This document shows positions 9,616 to 19,682 of a DNA stretch of 64,000 nt, piece after piece. The first letter of the stretch is position 1; every line of letters begins with the position of its first letter. Origin of the DNA: Aspidapion aeneum (lineage: Eukaryota; Arthropoda; Insecta; Coleoptera; Brentidae); contig OY755047.1 in the NCBI GenBank assembly GCA_963576565.1, positions 5,364,931 to 5,428,930 on the forward strand, written 5' to 3'. Made by a program: the position numbers and the translations under genes. A model generated the notes under the pieces. That model did not search any database, had not been told where the DNA came from, and saw only the letters and a program-made list of their open reading frames with translations.

Positions 9616-12600
9616 TTAAATATCACCAATACCTATCTCCTTTATGAAGCAGATCAGTTTGTTTGGTGATATTTCCTCAAGATCTTGAGGCTCTATCTGT
9701 CCAGGTCCGAATATTTTCGCCCTAGTTCTTTGTCTTGCTACGCAGTGGCAGATTAGATGAAGTGGCGTTTCCTCCTCAACACCGCAGAACCTACACGCTG
9801 GTGTGTTGCTTACTCCCAGTCTGTTCATGTGTTTGTTGAGTCGGCATTGGCCTGTGTATAGCCCTGTGATTATTCTTAGGCTATTCCTGTTTAATTCCAG
9901 GAGTTGGTTCGTTCTGTGTTTGTCTGGCTTGCTTAGGAAGGTTTTGGAGTGTTGTTGTCTCGGGGTTGCCCGCCAGTTTTGAGTCCCTTTTCTAACAACC
10001 CACTCTCCTATTTCTTTTGTGACTGTGGCCTTAGGTAAGCCGAAGTAAGGCTCCGGTCCAACCAGCGCGGATTCTGCTCCCGCCCTGGCTAGTGCGTCTG
10101 CTTTTTCATTTCCCTCAACTCCCGTGTGGCTTGGCACCCAGACAAGATTGATCTTGTTGGTTCTGCTGGCCTGTCTTAGGGTTTCAAGGCAATTCCAGAC
10201 TAGTCTGGATTGAATTTTGTGTGAGCTTAATGCTTTTAGAGCTGATAAGCTATCTGAGATGATTTTGATGCTTTTGTTTGAGAGGTCCCTGCGGGTAATC
10301 TCTCTACAGCATACTTCTATTGCATGTAGTTCTGCTTGGAATATGGTTGCTAAGTTTCCGAGTCCCACAGATATTTCAGTCCGTGGTCCCGTCACACCCG
10401 CACCCACCCCATTTTTTGTTTTCGATCCGTCTGTATACCATACGTGGTCGGCGTTTAGCAGTTGAGCAGGTCTCTCCCGCCATTCCTCCCTCGTTGGTAT
10501 GAGAACCTTAAAAGGTATATTGAAGCTGTATTTGGGTAGCATGTAGTCTGTTGGCATGCTAAGTATTCGGTTATTCCTGAATACCTCAGCCAGGCCCGCA
10601 AAGTTACCCTTAGCTTGTCCAGGTTGCTCTTGGTTTAGGCTCTTAAACCTTGCCACTGCTGCCCTGGCCTCCTTCTCTACCCATATGTGTAGGGGGGGAA
10701 GGTTTAGCATCACCTCCATTGCCTCTACAGGTGTCGATTTCATTGCTGATGTTATGACTCTACACGCCATGCCTTGCACGCGTGCCAGTTTATCCCTGGT
10801 TGTTTTTTGCTTAGTTTTTGCCCACCAAGCAATAGAGCCATATGTGATCATCGGTCTCACTACCGTTAGGTATAGCCAGTAGGTTTGTTTTGGTTTCATG
10901 CCCCATGACTTCCCACAAATTCTGGTACATGTCCACAAGGCCATTTTCGCCCTGCCGATTACCTTGTCCAGGTGGGTGTTCCAATTTAGTCTCTGGTCCA
11001 GAATCAGTCCCAGGTATTTGGCATCCTTTTGAAAAGGAATGCGTATCCCTTCGACGGTGGGTTCTGTTAGGTTCAGTTTCCGCCGTCTTGTGAAGGGTAC
11101 TATAGTGGTTTTTCTAGGGTTGATTGATAGTCCCTCCCTATTACACCATCCATTTATTAGGTTTAGCGCCCTTTGTAAGATGTTGGATATTACACCATCG
11201 AATTTGCCTTGTATTCTGATCACAACGTCATCGGAGTATGCCTGCGCCTCGATTCCCTCCCTTTGCAGGAGTTCCAGCAGCCCGTCTACCATCAGTGTCC
11301 ATAGTAGGGGAGATAGAACTCCCCCTTGCGGACAACCTCTGTCCGTGCTTACTCTGATTTCCTCCTCACCAAGGGTGGTTTTTACGATACGCGTTTGTAG
11401 CATCATCCGGATCCAGTTGTTAATACAAGGTTCGACACCTCTTTGACTGCATGCGTTAATGAGTGAGTCGATTGGGGCATTGTTAAATGCTCCTTCTATG
11501 TCCAAGAAGGCCGTGACCGCAATTTCTTTGCTGTCTAGTGTCTTTGCTAGGTTACTGACCAGGTTGTTTATTGCCAGATCCGTAGATTTGCCTGGTTGAT
11601 AGGCATATTGGTTAATGTTTAGAGGGCGTTCCTGCAATACCCCTTCCCTAATATGCCTATCAATCAGTTTTTCTATCGTTTTCAATAGAAATGATGTTAG
11701 ACTTATTGGTCGGTATGATTTGGGTAGGTTTAAACCTGCCTGCCCCACTTTCAGGAGGTATATTACCTTTACCGACCTCCAGTTTTCTGGTATGTAGCTC
11801 CACGCTATGCTAGCTCTGAATAGCTTAGTCAGGGTGGCTATTAGAGGTTCCAGTCCTTTTTGGAGTAAGACCGGAATCACTCCATCCTCTCCTGGTGATT
11901 TGAATGGGTGAAAGGTGTTGATCGCCCATTTTATTTTGTCCGGGGTTGCGATTTGATACGCCAGCCTCCAGTCTTCCCTATCCGGTCTATTTCTGCCCGG
12001 CCTTTGCATGGGTTGGTTCTGCCGAGTCTGTTCTGTAATCATTGTGCACCCCGGAAAGTGACAGTTACTTAGTAATTCAAGTGATTCTTTCCTTGATGTT
12101 GTGTAACTCCCATCTGGTCGCTTTATTGCCCCTATCGATGGTGTTTGATTTGGGTCTCTAGAGAGTATCTTGTGGATTCGTGCTCCCGCAGGGATATCTG
12201 ATAACCCCTGGCAGAATTTCCTCCACGATTCCGTTTTCGCCTTTCGAATCTCTTTGTTGTAAGCGGTCAATTCAGCTCTATACTGGTCCCATGAGTTATT
12301 CTCTTTCGCCCTGTTATAGAGCTGTCTGACATTTCTCCTTCTTTTTTCAAGGTTTTTGTTCCACCAAGGTGTGGTCCGAGAGTCTTTTTTGGTCTTCACA
12401 GGACAGTTGTCCTGGTATGCTGATAGAATAGCGGTTTGGATTTGTCCTGCCGCCTCTTCTATTTCCCTAGTGGTCTTGATGGATTTAGGAACCTCCCGTA
12501 AGCGTTCAGCCAAGGTTTGGTTATAGCCCTCCCAGTCTGTGCTTTTGGGGTTTCGGTAGCTGACTACCGTTCTTTCTTGTGATTTTATTTCGAATCGGAT

Positions 12601-13260
12601 GTGTCTGTGGTCTGAGCCTGATGGTTCAGAAGACACTTCCCAGTTGACGATATTGTCGCTAAAGTGCGCCGTTGATATCGTTAGGTCTAAGCCCTCGCTT
12701 CTGTTTGCCACTACAAAGGTAGGTTCATTTCCGCGGTTGTTAACCGTTAACCCCTCCCCTAAGATGAAATCAAACAGTGACTCACCTCTGTCATTGATGT
12801 TAGTGCTTCCCCATGCTGTGTGGTGAGCGTTGGCGTCACAGCCGAGAATGAGTTGTAGGTTGTTCCTCCTGCAGTGTCTGATTAATTCAGCCAATCCTGC
12901 GGGTGGTATCGGTGCATCTCCCGGAAAGTAAGCTGAGCATACTATCAGTGGTTGTTGTCCGCCGCCGGTTTTGATATCCACTTGGGCCGCCACTAGGTCT
13001 CCATTACAGAAACCTGTTAACAGAAAGTGGTTAATGTTGTTTTTAATGATTATACTTGCCCGGGGTTTATTTCCCGAGCGATCATACAATACCTTTGTGT
13101 TGGGAAGCCTCAGTCCGCACACTTGGTTGTTGTTATTCAGCCAAGGTTCTTGGACGAGGGCCAAATCTATTTTGGCTTCAGTGATTGACTTAGCGAGGAT
13201 GTAGGTCGCTGCTTTCGCGTGGTGTAAGTTGACCTGAATGCATTTTATTGTGTCCTCCAT
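9616..13260 (-). CDS. LINE ORF2: endonuclease, reverse transcriptase, RNase H, zinc knuckle
   Basis: 1,214 codons, intact. The AP-type endonuclease is at residues 1 to about 228, with QVNL, LVQEPW, GCDANAHHTAWGS, LDLTIS and SDHRHIRF. The reverse transcriptase spans about 430-760, with YRPISLTSFLLKTIEKL, FLDIEGAFNNAP, CPQGGVLSPLLW and catalytic AYSDDVV at about 673-679. The palm box is YSDD instead of the common YADD, but both aspartates remain. The RNase H domain is at about 938-1060 with its four acidic residues in WYTDGS, FQAELHA, ISDSLSALKAL and GNEKADALA. A C-x2-C-x8-H-x4-C knuckle (CRFCGVEEETPLHLICHC) lies at about 1158-1176. ORF2 nicks the target and copies the RNA there. Translation probably depends on reinitiation across the 24-bp spacer. 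Confidence 0.95.
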   Translation of the reverse strand: MEDTIKCIQVNLHHAKAATYILAKSITEAKIDLALVQEPWLNNNNQVCGLRLPNTKVLYDRSGNKPRASIIIKNNINHFLLTGFCNGDLVAAQVDIKTGGGQQPLIVCSAYFPGDAPIPPAGLAELIRHCRRNNLQLILGCDANAHHTAWGSTNINDRGESLFDFILGEGLTVNNRGNEPTFVVANRSEGLDLTISTAHFSDNIVNWEVSSEPSGSDHRHIRFEIKSQERTVVSYRNPKSTDWEGYNQTLAERLREVPKSIKTTREIEEAAGQIQTAILSAYQDNCPVKTKKDSRTTPWWNKNLEKRRRNVRQLYNRAKENNSWDQYRAELTAYNKEIRKAKTESWRKFCQGLSDIPAGARIHKILSRDPNQTPSIGAIKRPDGSYTTSRKESLELLSNCHFPGCTMITEQTRQNQPMQRPGRNRPDREDWRLAYQIATPDKIKWAINTFHPFKSPGEDGVIPVLLQKGLEPLIATLTKLFRASIAWSYIPENWRSVKVIYLLKVGQAGLNLPKSYRPISLTSFLLKTIEKLIDRHIREGVLQERPLNINQYAYQPGKSTDLAINNLVSNLAKTLDSKEIAVTAFLDIEGAFNNAPIDSLINACSQRGVEPCINNWIRMMLQTRIVKTTLGEEEIRVSTDRGCPQGGVLSPLLWTLMVDGLLELLQREGIEAQAYSDDVVIRIQGKFDGVISNILQRALNLINGWCNREGLSINPRKTTIVPFTRRRKLNLTEPTVEGIRIPFQKDAKYLGLILDQRLNWNTHLDKVIGRAKMALWTCTRICGKSWGMKPKQTYWLYLTVVRPMITYGSIAWWAKTKQKTTRDKLARVQGMACRVITSAMKSTPVEAMEVMLNLPPLHIWVEKEARAAVARFKSLNQEQPGQAKGNFAGLAEVFRNNRILSMPTDYMLPKYSFNIPFKVLIPTREEWRERPAQLLNADHVWYTDGSKTKNGVGAGVTGPRTEISVGLGNLATIFQAELHAIEVCCREITRRDLSNKSIKIISDSLSALKALSSHKIQSRLVWNCLETLRQASRTNKINLVWVPSHTGVEGNEKADALARAGAESALVGPEPYFGLPKATVTKEIGEWVVRKGTQNWRATPRQQHSKTFLSKPDKHRTNQLLELNRNSLRIITGLYTGQCRLNKHMNRLGVSNTPACRFCGVEEETPLHLICHCVARQRTRAKIFGPGQIEPQDLEEISPNKLICFIKEIGIGDI

Positions 13261-13284
13261 GGCAGTTAATTTTTTAATTGGTGA

Positions 13285-14754
13285 TTACATAAGACCCGCT
13301 GATCCTGGTGGTTGATCCTCCAGGTCTTGGGTTCCGTCAGAACCAGGTGGTTTATCCTCCTGGTCCGTATCCGGTATGTTCGGGGTGTCGTCCGTCTCCA
13401 TGGGATCAGGGGTGTGCTCCTCCTGAACGGGAGCCTCAATAGGTTCATCGGTTGGTTTAATTCCCCCCGATGTCCCTGGTTGCACACCCACACTGACTGG
13501 GTTTAAGCCCATTCGTCCTGGGCGGAATTTCACCTGCCCGAAGCCGAAATAAGGCTTAAAGTCCATCGCCCTTAGAGCGTCCCAGGAAGCTTCGTCCACC
13601 GCGAAGGTCCATGTTTGGCCAGGTCCTGAAGGTTCAGTTTTAACTACCCTCCAGTTATGTGTGTGAAGGCTGTGGTTCATTTTCCTCAGCCTCTTGAGCA
13701 CACTGTCCTTCTGCAGGCGTTCTTCCGCACTGTCATCAGGTAGGTACACTACGCATAGGTGAGAACTAGGTAGGTTGTCTCCCTCCACTAGCCTCAACTG
13801 TGCATTTTCCCATGGCTGTAGAGTCTGTACCAGCCCCTCCAGCCATGTTCGGGTCGTGCCGTCTGCACAGGTTAGCATGAGCCATCCAGGTCTGTTAGCA
13901 GAGCCCTGGAATCTCACCTGTGGCCCATCTTCAGGTAGATTTTCTACCGCCAGCATGATTGCTCTCTGCAGCCTCTTAAGGTTTACTGTCTCCATCATTT
14001 GGCTTGGGTAGTCAGGGTGGATTATTCCAACCCTGATTCCTTCCGTGACAGCACTGTAAGAGGGCGCTGGTGGGCTTTGTATGGTCCCTTGAGGTGGCGT
14101 TTGTCTGGTTCGGGGTTTCTTAGCCTCCATTCCTGGAGTGCTACCATCCGAACGAGTTCGTTTTCCGGTCTCTTTGGCCTGGGGTTTTGCGGGTGCTGGT
14201 TTGTGGGTGGATTTTGCTCCCACGTTTAGCTTCCCTTTACCGCCAGGTGCGTTCTGAGGCCCGGATCTTTTGTTGGTCCCTGAGGTGGATGGCTCTCCTA
14301 TCTTCAGGGGTACAGTTTTGCGGGTGGATTGCTCTCCCGTTCCCTGTTTCCCCTTGGTTACGGTTGCGGCTGGTGTCCCGGTGCCTTTCTTGGAAGTTCC
14401 AGAGGTGGATTGACCTCCTGCCTGGACTACCGTTTCCGGCTCCCTAAGGACCTCCGCCAGCGCATCCTGATACGGCAGGCCTTTTTGCAGTAGCTTCTTT
14501 AGCTTCCTGCTTTTATGGCCTGATAGTCTCTTGTGTTTTGGTTTGTCTAGAACCTTTACGGTTTCCTCAGCTGAGGTGTCGCCTGATAGTAGGGCTTGTT
14601 CCTGTTCAGAGGTTAGATCCTCCGAAACTGGATTTTCTAGAGAGTTGGATTTATCCTCCTCTCTTCTTTCTTTTTCGGATGAGTCGGATTCGTTCCCGCC
14701 AACATCCATTTTATTTTGGTTTTGGTTATTAGATGTACTCATAATTGTTCCCAC
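13285..14754 (-). CDS. LINE ORF1 protein (gag-like, DUF4780-like domain)
   Basis: 489 codons, intact. Residues 1 to about 230 are Ser/Thr/Pro/Lys-rich and disordered, with an acidic start and several basic stretches such as KPKHKRLSGHKSRKLKKLL. From about residue 235 to 425 there is a folded region starting GIRVGIIHPDYPSQMMETVN, including GWLMLTCADGTTRTWLEGL and SSHLCVVYLPDDSAEERLQK and ending FGFGQVKFRPG. This resembles the DUF4780 family seen in insect retroelement ORF1s; that assignment is from memory of its pattern. No CCHC knuckles are seen here. The C-terminus is acidic and Pro-rich. ORF1 proteins of LINEs bind the element RNA in the ribonucleoprotein. The start at 14754 was chosen as the first ATG; a second (MSTSNN) lies four codons on. 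Confidence 0.85.
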   Translation of the reverse strand: MGTIMSTSNNQNQNKMDVGGNESDSSEKERREEDKSNSLENPVSEDLTSEQEQALLSGDTSAEETVKVLDKPKHKRLSGHKSRKLKKLLQKGLPYQDALAEVLREPETVVQAGGQSTSGTSKKGTGTPAATVTKGKQGTGEQSTRKTVPLKIGEPSTSGTNKRSGPQNAPGGKGKLNVGAKSTHKPAPAKPQAKETGKRTRSDGSTPGMEAKKPRTRQTPPQGTIQSPPAPSYSAVTEGIRVGIIHPDYPSQMMETVNLKRLQRAIMLAVENLPEDGPQVRFQGSANRPGWLMLTCADGTTRTWLEGLVQTLQPWENAQLRLVEGDNLPSSHLCVVYLPDDSAEERLQKDSVLKRLRKMNHSLHTHNWRVVKTEPSGPGQTWTFAVDEASWDALRAMDFKPYFGFGQVKFRPGRMGLNPVSVGVQPGTSGGIKPTDEPIEAPVQEEHTPDPMETDDTPNIPDTDQEDKPPGSDGTQDLEDQPPGSAGLM

Positions 14755-15478
14755 GAGTAGCGTCGGAAAGGGTGGTCCATCCCAGCAGAGCCGCGCAGTA
14801 CTGGTGACAAGGCCTGGTTACTCCGGAATTTGGCCTGGTTTTCCGGAGGCTCCGTTCAAGACATCTGTTTAGCGGCACAGATGCCTTCCATCCCTCGGCA
14901 CGGGTCGCATAACACCTTGGAGTAAGCGGAAAGTAACCAAAATATTTACTTCCCAAACTTGTTGACACTCAATGACACATTTCCATTGAAAAGATTGTTT
15001 TTGCCTGTCTTGTGTCATTTAATTTAGACTTTGGTTACTTTCCGTTTTTGTCTTGGTTATAACTGAGAAATAATTTAATATCAGTTTTGAGGTTTAAAAA
15101 AGCATTTTTGGGAAAAAGTTTTCGAATAAAACGTTTTAATTTTTCCGCGTAGAATTGAAATCCGCAATCAGAAATAGCATGTTCCATTTAAAAAAATCAA
15201 CGTCGAGCGGAATTTTGACACTTCCTGTAAGGATAGGACCTTAAAACCTACACCATCAGAAAGAGCGCATCTCACTACCTTGATCGTGATTTAAAAATGT
15301 TTAAAAATAATTATCCCTTTTAAAATAATCGGCCTGTGCGGGTGATTTCAAACACCCTGTATATATAAGATCCGAAGACCGGTCTATTTCTGGGGACCGT
15401 GATGCTGACATACCGTTTATTAATGTATCGTGGTCCATCCCAAAAATAACCCTTCCCCAATTTTCTGTGTGTGTATAG

Positions 15479-15700
15479 GGTCACCCTCCCAGCAGCACCC
15501 ACGCACCGTCCCTGCACGCACAAAACAACGGTTACAGTATGAAGCACAACGATTTCGATCACATGACCTCTGTGGGCACCAACAACAACGGCATGGCACA
15601 AATGGGCTTGCCTATGGAAATGTCCATTCCTTCTATGTTTGATCCTCTTCCACAGCACATGAACAACAGTCAGATGAAGAAAGATAATATAATGGCAAAG
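15479..15700 (+). CDS. fs(1)h: fs(1)h / BRD4 orthologue, internal exon
   Basis: The acceptor is GTGTATAG and the donor is AAG before GTAATT. The exon is 222 bp, 74 codons, phase 0 at both ends. It begins GHPPSSTHAPSLHAQ and ends NSQMKKDNIMAK, with Met-, Asn- and Gln-rich text typical of an unstructured linker. The reading frame continues without shift from the exon at 2586-2837 into the one at 18221. A foldback transposon arm ends at 15359, only about 120 bp upstream, so the acceptor region has been squeezed by insertions. Confidence 0.85.
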
Positions 15701-15763
15701 GTAATTGTACAGTTTGTTTTTGCTTCAATCAAGTTGACATAGGTGGCGCTAGATACCCTGTAT
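15701..15763. other. intron start and target-site duplication of next element
   Basis: Splice donor GTAATT at 15701. The octamer CCCTGTAT at 15756-15763 is repeated at 17193-17200 on the other side of the inserted element. Confidence 0.7.
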
Positions 15764-17192
15764 CGCAGCCAACGATGAAGACCGGCCATGGTGCGTTATA
15801 AGCAAGTCGGCGGTGACGTGATCTTAGGAGTCCCAGGATTCTTATTGTATTGCTTAATATATTATAGGTTTTTACACAATTTAAATAAATTAACAAAAAA
15901 TTTTTGTTCTTTTCTAGGCAAAAATTGCAAAAAATATTTTGCTGATATATGTGTTTATTATGGATAAAAGAACTGAATGTATAAAATAAAAAATTATACA
16001 AAATTTGCACTCTAATATCTTCACGTATAGTAGGTACATAATATCGTTAGTTACTTCAAATCTATACAAGTCTTTTAAAATTGGACATAACAAACCTAAG
16101 CTTTTAGTTTTTTAATTTTTCTTTGACTGTCATCATCTTTGAGTTCTTATTCAAATATTTATTAGCAGACACTAAATCATTGTGCTTTTTAATAAAATTA
16201 TTTTAAAAAACTTTACATGCCCTTAAACTAATTTTTTCAAGCTTTGACAATAGTTTTTCTCCACAAAAACACTCGCTAGAGTTATCTGAAGAAAAATTTT
16301 CAACATAAATCATTTCACAATAATTTATTAAAAAGAAACAAGTGATTTTGTGAATAAGTGAGATGGTTTTCCCATTCAATGAACTGAATGTAGTGGTCGT
16401 CAATAATTTTTTGAAAAATTACCCAGCACAAAGTTTAATATCTATTTCAATAAAGTGTAAGTTAACTACCAACTCATGTTCTTTTAAAAGCTGTATCTTA
16501 CTTTTTAAATATTTCACACTACCAGAGAGATTACCATCAGTTAACAATATTTTACAAATCAGTTTTTTAATATTGCGACGGTGCGGAAGACATATTACCT
16601 TAGAATTGTAAATTGACGTGTATGCACTGGATAACTGGATAAACAAAGATGAAGCCAACATTAAAGTGTATCCACTATATCTTCGATTCTCAGGTTACCT
16701 TTTCAAGAGACTTAATTGTTCAATAAGAAATGACAACTGAACACATTTTTCACTCTCACTATCGAAGATGTCACTAAAAATGTCTATTACTTGATCAATC
16801 TTATCCAAGATCTTATCTTTTACCACTTCTTTCCCGTTTGCAACATATTAGGTTGCAGTTTTATAGTTGGACCGACAAGGAAGGAAGGACTAATTATACG
16901 TTTGCGGCATTGTTTATCTTATAGGTATTTTCTTTATAATTTACTCATTAGCCATTAATTATTTTAACGTAGCCCACTACAGTCTTTTTCGTGGGCTGCG
17001 TTATTTTAATAACTTTGATAAAATTCACATAAAATTCGTGCCCGAATTAAAAAAAAATCGACGTAAACAAACACACCAAAACTGAACACACACATGTTTT
17101 ATAATGACAGCGGGCCGTGAGGCGTTTTTTTGTGGGACTCCTACCGTCACGTGATATTTCCGCGCCCGGGCCGGTCTTTCTCGTGGACTGCG
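15764..17192. mobile_element. 1.43-kb TIR element with 8-bp TSD, copy 1
   Basis: Ends are CGCAGCC-ACGA--AAGACCGGCC on the left and its complement CCGGTCTTTCTCGTGGACTGCG on the right. They are flanked by an 8-bp duplication CCCTGTAT. A second copy at 23949-25369 has the same ends and a different 8-bp duplication. The interior carries reverse-strand fragments (for example ENFSSDNSSECFCGEKLLSK near 16300) shared by both copies, probably a decayed transposase. The 8-bp duplication fits the P or hAT superfamilies; the termini do not decide. Confidence 0.8.
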
Positions 17193-17214
17193 CCCTGTAT
17201 GTATACCACGGTGC

Positions 17215-17830
17215 CTATAGTTGATGTTGTATTAAAGTGGCACCGTGTCATAGCTATGGTAAACCAAATTTTGCGGCAAAATCTAAGTAAAAAAGCCTTA
17301 AAAAATTAGTGTTTCACTTTGTACATGCAGTGTGCCGCTCGGGGTTTAATGTTCGAAGGATAAAACACTAAGACCTTTTATAGAAGAGATCAAATAGGTA
17401 CTTACCTAATAAATAAAAATCCGAAACATAAAGAGGATCCAAAATTATATTAAAATGTGCGCAAATATTGATTTAGCTGTAAAAACGGTAATTTGTTTTG
17501 TAAAAAGCTCCGTCGTAATTTGTTTGACATAAACAGTCAAAACAACAACGTATAGAAAACGTCAAAGCCCGGCGAAATCAATAATATGTTCGTAACAACC
17601 AGATAAGAGTATATATGTTCCTTTCTAATGCAATCGTTTAGAAGAAGACATCAATAAAAAGCAAGTAAAATAGTAAGCTAATGACTAATTAGTGCAGTGC
17701 CTCATTTTGGGAATCAATATCAATAAAAAAATTAAAGGAAGTGCGTGCCACTGTATGTACCTCTCTACTCCCTTCCCGCCCATCAAGGTTTTGATGACGC
17801 GGTGTCACTTTAAAACAACATCAAGTATAG
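17215..17830. repeat. foldback repeat
   Basis: CTATAGTTGATGTTGTATTA plus AAGTGGCACCGTGTCAT at 17215-17251 is mirrored at 17791-17830. The roughly 540 bases between have no recognisable coding sequence. Confidence 0.6.
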
Positions 17831-17867
17831 AATCAATGAGTATAATGACCCATATAGAGTGGCAACC

Positions 17868-18092
17868 GGCAAGCTTTGCAACATTGAGGGGCAGATGGCG
17901 CTGATATAAATTCGTCTACTACGCAATATTCAGGGACAACTAGTACGATTTACTTGCATGTGCGAGTTCCGAGGTTCATTTCTATCATATACATGTCATT
18001 AGATCGTAGTATTTGTCTCTGAATTTTGCGTACTAGACGAATTTATTTCAGCGCCATCTGCCCCTCAATGTGGCAAAGCTTCGACATATATG
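17868..18092. mobile_element. short foldback MITE
   Basis: The arms contain GAGGGGCAGATGGCGCTGAT and AAATTCGTCTA, mirrored at 18035-18085. About 225 bp. The right end lies some 10 bp from a copy of the AAGATCCGAAGACCG repeat. Confidence 0.65.
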
Positions 18093-18220
18093 TATAGATA
18101 GAAGATCCGAAGACCGCTCTAATTCTAGGGACCGTGGATATGACCCTCTCCTGAAACTATTAAAGACGGCATCTCTCTCCCACATATAGAAAATATCGTA
18201 ATTTATTTTTTTTCCGACAG

Positions 18221-18463
18221 ATGGATCAACAAGACGCAATGGCAGCCCATTACGCAGCTCAAATGAGCTTAGACCACAAAAAACTTCCCTCCTGTATGGG
18301 GGTGGACCCCACAAAAATGCAGGGGGCGTTCACCGCCGGCCTAGCGGGAGTCCCCGGAAACTACAAGCCCAAACCGGACGTGAAAAATGCCAGTTCCTGG
18401 TCTAGTCTTGGGAAAGCCGGGTCGCCACAGAACAATCAAGGTGCCAATAGCAGTAAACAACAG
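18221..18463 (+). CDS. fs(1)h: fs(1)h / BRD4 orthologue, internal exon
   Basis: The exon follows a polypyrimidine tract with TTTCCGACAG and ends CAACAG before GTAAGC. It is 243 bp, 81 codons, phase 0. The text includes MDQQDAMAAHYAAQMSLDHK and the motif ASSWSSLGKAGSPQNN. The SSWSSL...SPQ motif is a recognisable landmark of the fs(1)h/BRD4 C-terminal half, lying just before the basic charged helix that begins MDSF. Its order relative to the next exon matches the known protein. Confidence 0.9.
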
Positions 18464-18507
18464 GTAAGCCAACAATTACAGGTTTCTGCAATATGTTAGT
18501 CATTACC

Positions 18508-19215
18508 GATGAGTATATGACCCATATAGAGTGGCAACACGAGCGGATAGTTCACAACTTGCATTCCATTTGCTATTGGTTGACATAGTCAAGCGGGATT
18601 TTCAAAATTAAAACTCTCCTGTCCTCGTTTTGGGAGGTTGAAATCGGTGTTAAACCAAACTGAAACAAAACCTAACCGTGGTCAATTGATGGGAAACGTA
18701 TCCTAACCGGGGCGTGTCTGGACAGGTTAGGATACGTTGTCGAATAATTTATCAGGGTTAGGTTAACACCGATTTCGACAGGAACACAGGATAGGGAAGC
18801 TAATTTAAACTATATATCATAATTTTTGAGATAACTTTTTGACAGTTATCAGTTGTTTACCATAACAAAAAGCATAGGCCAACAAAAAAAAGTTGTAAAA
18901 AGTTGTCCCAAAGAATATAATGTTTTTAAAAAACAATAAAAAAAACTCATCGGCATATGCATAGATTTAGTTAAATTCAATAGGTATGTACTGCACAAAC
19001 CACTACACTTTTTAATCACTTACAACTAGTATATATATTCGTATTTTACGCCGAAAGCTGTAAACATAATGTTTGTTAAATGCTTGACTGGTGGCACCAT
19101 CTCTTAATATAATATAATAATAATCTTAAACAGCAACGTTCAACATCAAAAAGTCAGCTGACTATTTCGACCAATAGCAAACGGAATGCAAGTTGTAAAC
19201 TAGCCGCTTTTTCAG
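18508..19215. repeat. foldback repeat
   Basis: ACTTGCATTCCATTTGCTAT at about 18557 is mirrored by ATAGCAAACGGAATGCAAGT at about 19176. It includes a GGTTGAAATCGGTGTTAA block that recurs near 33140. Confidence 0.6.
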
Positions 19216-19329
19216 CCCGGGCTGACGCCTGACGCAGTGTTGCCAAATGTGCGAATTTTTCCCAGTTTTTACTCGTCACAGCGCCTTGTCAAACTGCAAA
19301 GTTCTAAGACTTATTTTTTTCAAATTTAG

Positions 19330-19511
19330 GTTATGGATAGTTTTAAAGCTTTCCAAAACAAGGCAAAAGAAAAGGCCGACAGGGAAAAACAGCGATTAGA
19401 AAGTTTGGAATTGAAAAGACAACAAAAAGAACAAGCCGAACGTGAAAGAATGAGACAGGAGATAGAGAGAAGGCGAGAGCTCGAGGAACAAGAAGCGTTA
19501 GAAAAGGCTAG
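19330..19511 (+). CDS. fs(1)h: fs(1)h / BRD4 orthologue, exon coding the charged coiled-coil segment
   Basis: The acceptor is CAAATTTAG and the donor is AG before GTATGT, so the exon ends two bases into an arginine codon. It is 182 bp. The peptide begins VMDSFKAFQNKAKEK and continues as a Lys/Arg/Glu/Gln-rich helix ending EEQEALEKAR. In fs(1)h and BRD4 a similar charged helix starting MDSF or MDAF follows the SSWSSL motif. The long antisense reading frame over this exon is a shadow caused by the biased composition. The split codon is completed by G from the next exon. Confidence 0.9.
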
Positions 19512-19682
19512 GTATGTTTTTAAAAGTTTTAGGTTTTGATTTGGCTTTATTTCTTTCATTTTGCTTCAATATTTTCAAATGTACATACATTTTTCAAAAA
19601 TTAAAAAAAAAAGTATTTTAGGTTTATTTCTATACAGGGTGTTTTATTTGGGAGTGTTCCAAAATAAATGTTTTTCTTGTAG

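Larger units (their letters stand above)
9529..14923 (-). mobile_element. complete two-ORF LINE with RNase H domain (LOA/I-like group)
   Basis: The element reads right to left. It has about 170 bp of 5' UTR, ORF1 (14754-13285), a 24-bp spacer, ORF2 (13260-9616), 87 bp of 3' UTR and a tail of CCTAA units. A 12-bp target-site duplication, AAGCGGAAAGTA, flanks it at 9517-9528 and 14924-14935. Both ORFs are uninterrupted and all catalytic motifs are visible, so this is a young, possibly active copy. It is inserted antisense in the largest visible fs(1)h intron, inside a small foldback with arms AAGTAACCAAA/TTTGGTTACTT. The clade is inferred from the order endonuclease-RT-RNase H-CCHC and is not certain. 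Confidence 0.9.
7734..15359. mobile_element. CAGGGTGT foldback element, now split by insertions
   Basis: Bases 7734-8035 (starting CAGGGTGTTTCAGACCACCC) reappear as reverse complement at 15058-15359, ending CACCCTG before TA. The arms are about 300 bp. The interior holds unassigned AT-rich sequence, a tandem repeat at 8938-9238 and the complete LINE at 9529-14923. No transposase is recognised, so this is a non-autonomous element or only its ends. Confidence 0.7.

Noticed and set aside
10217..12826. Plus-strand open frames across the LINE
   Set aside because: Antisense shadows of the intact ORF2 on the - strand.
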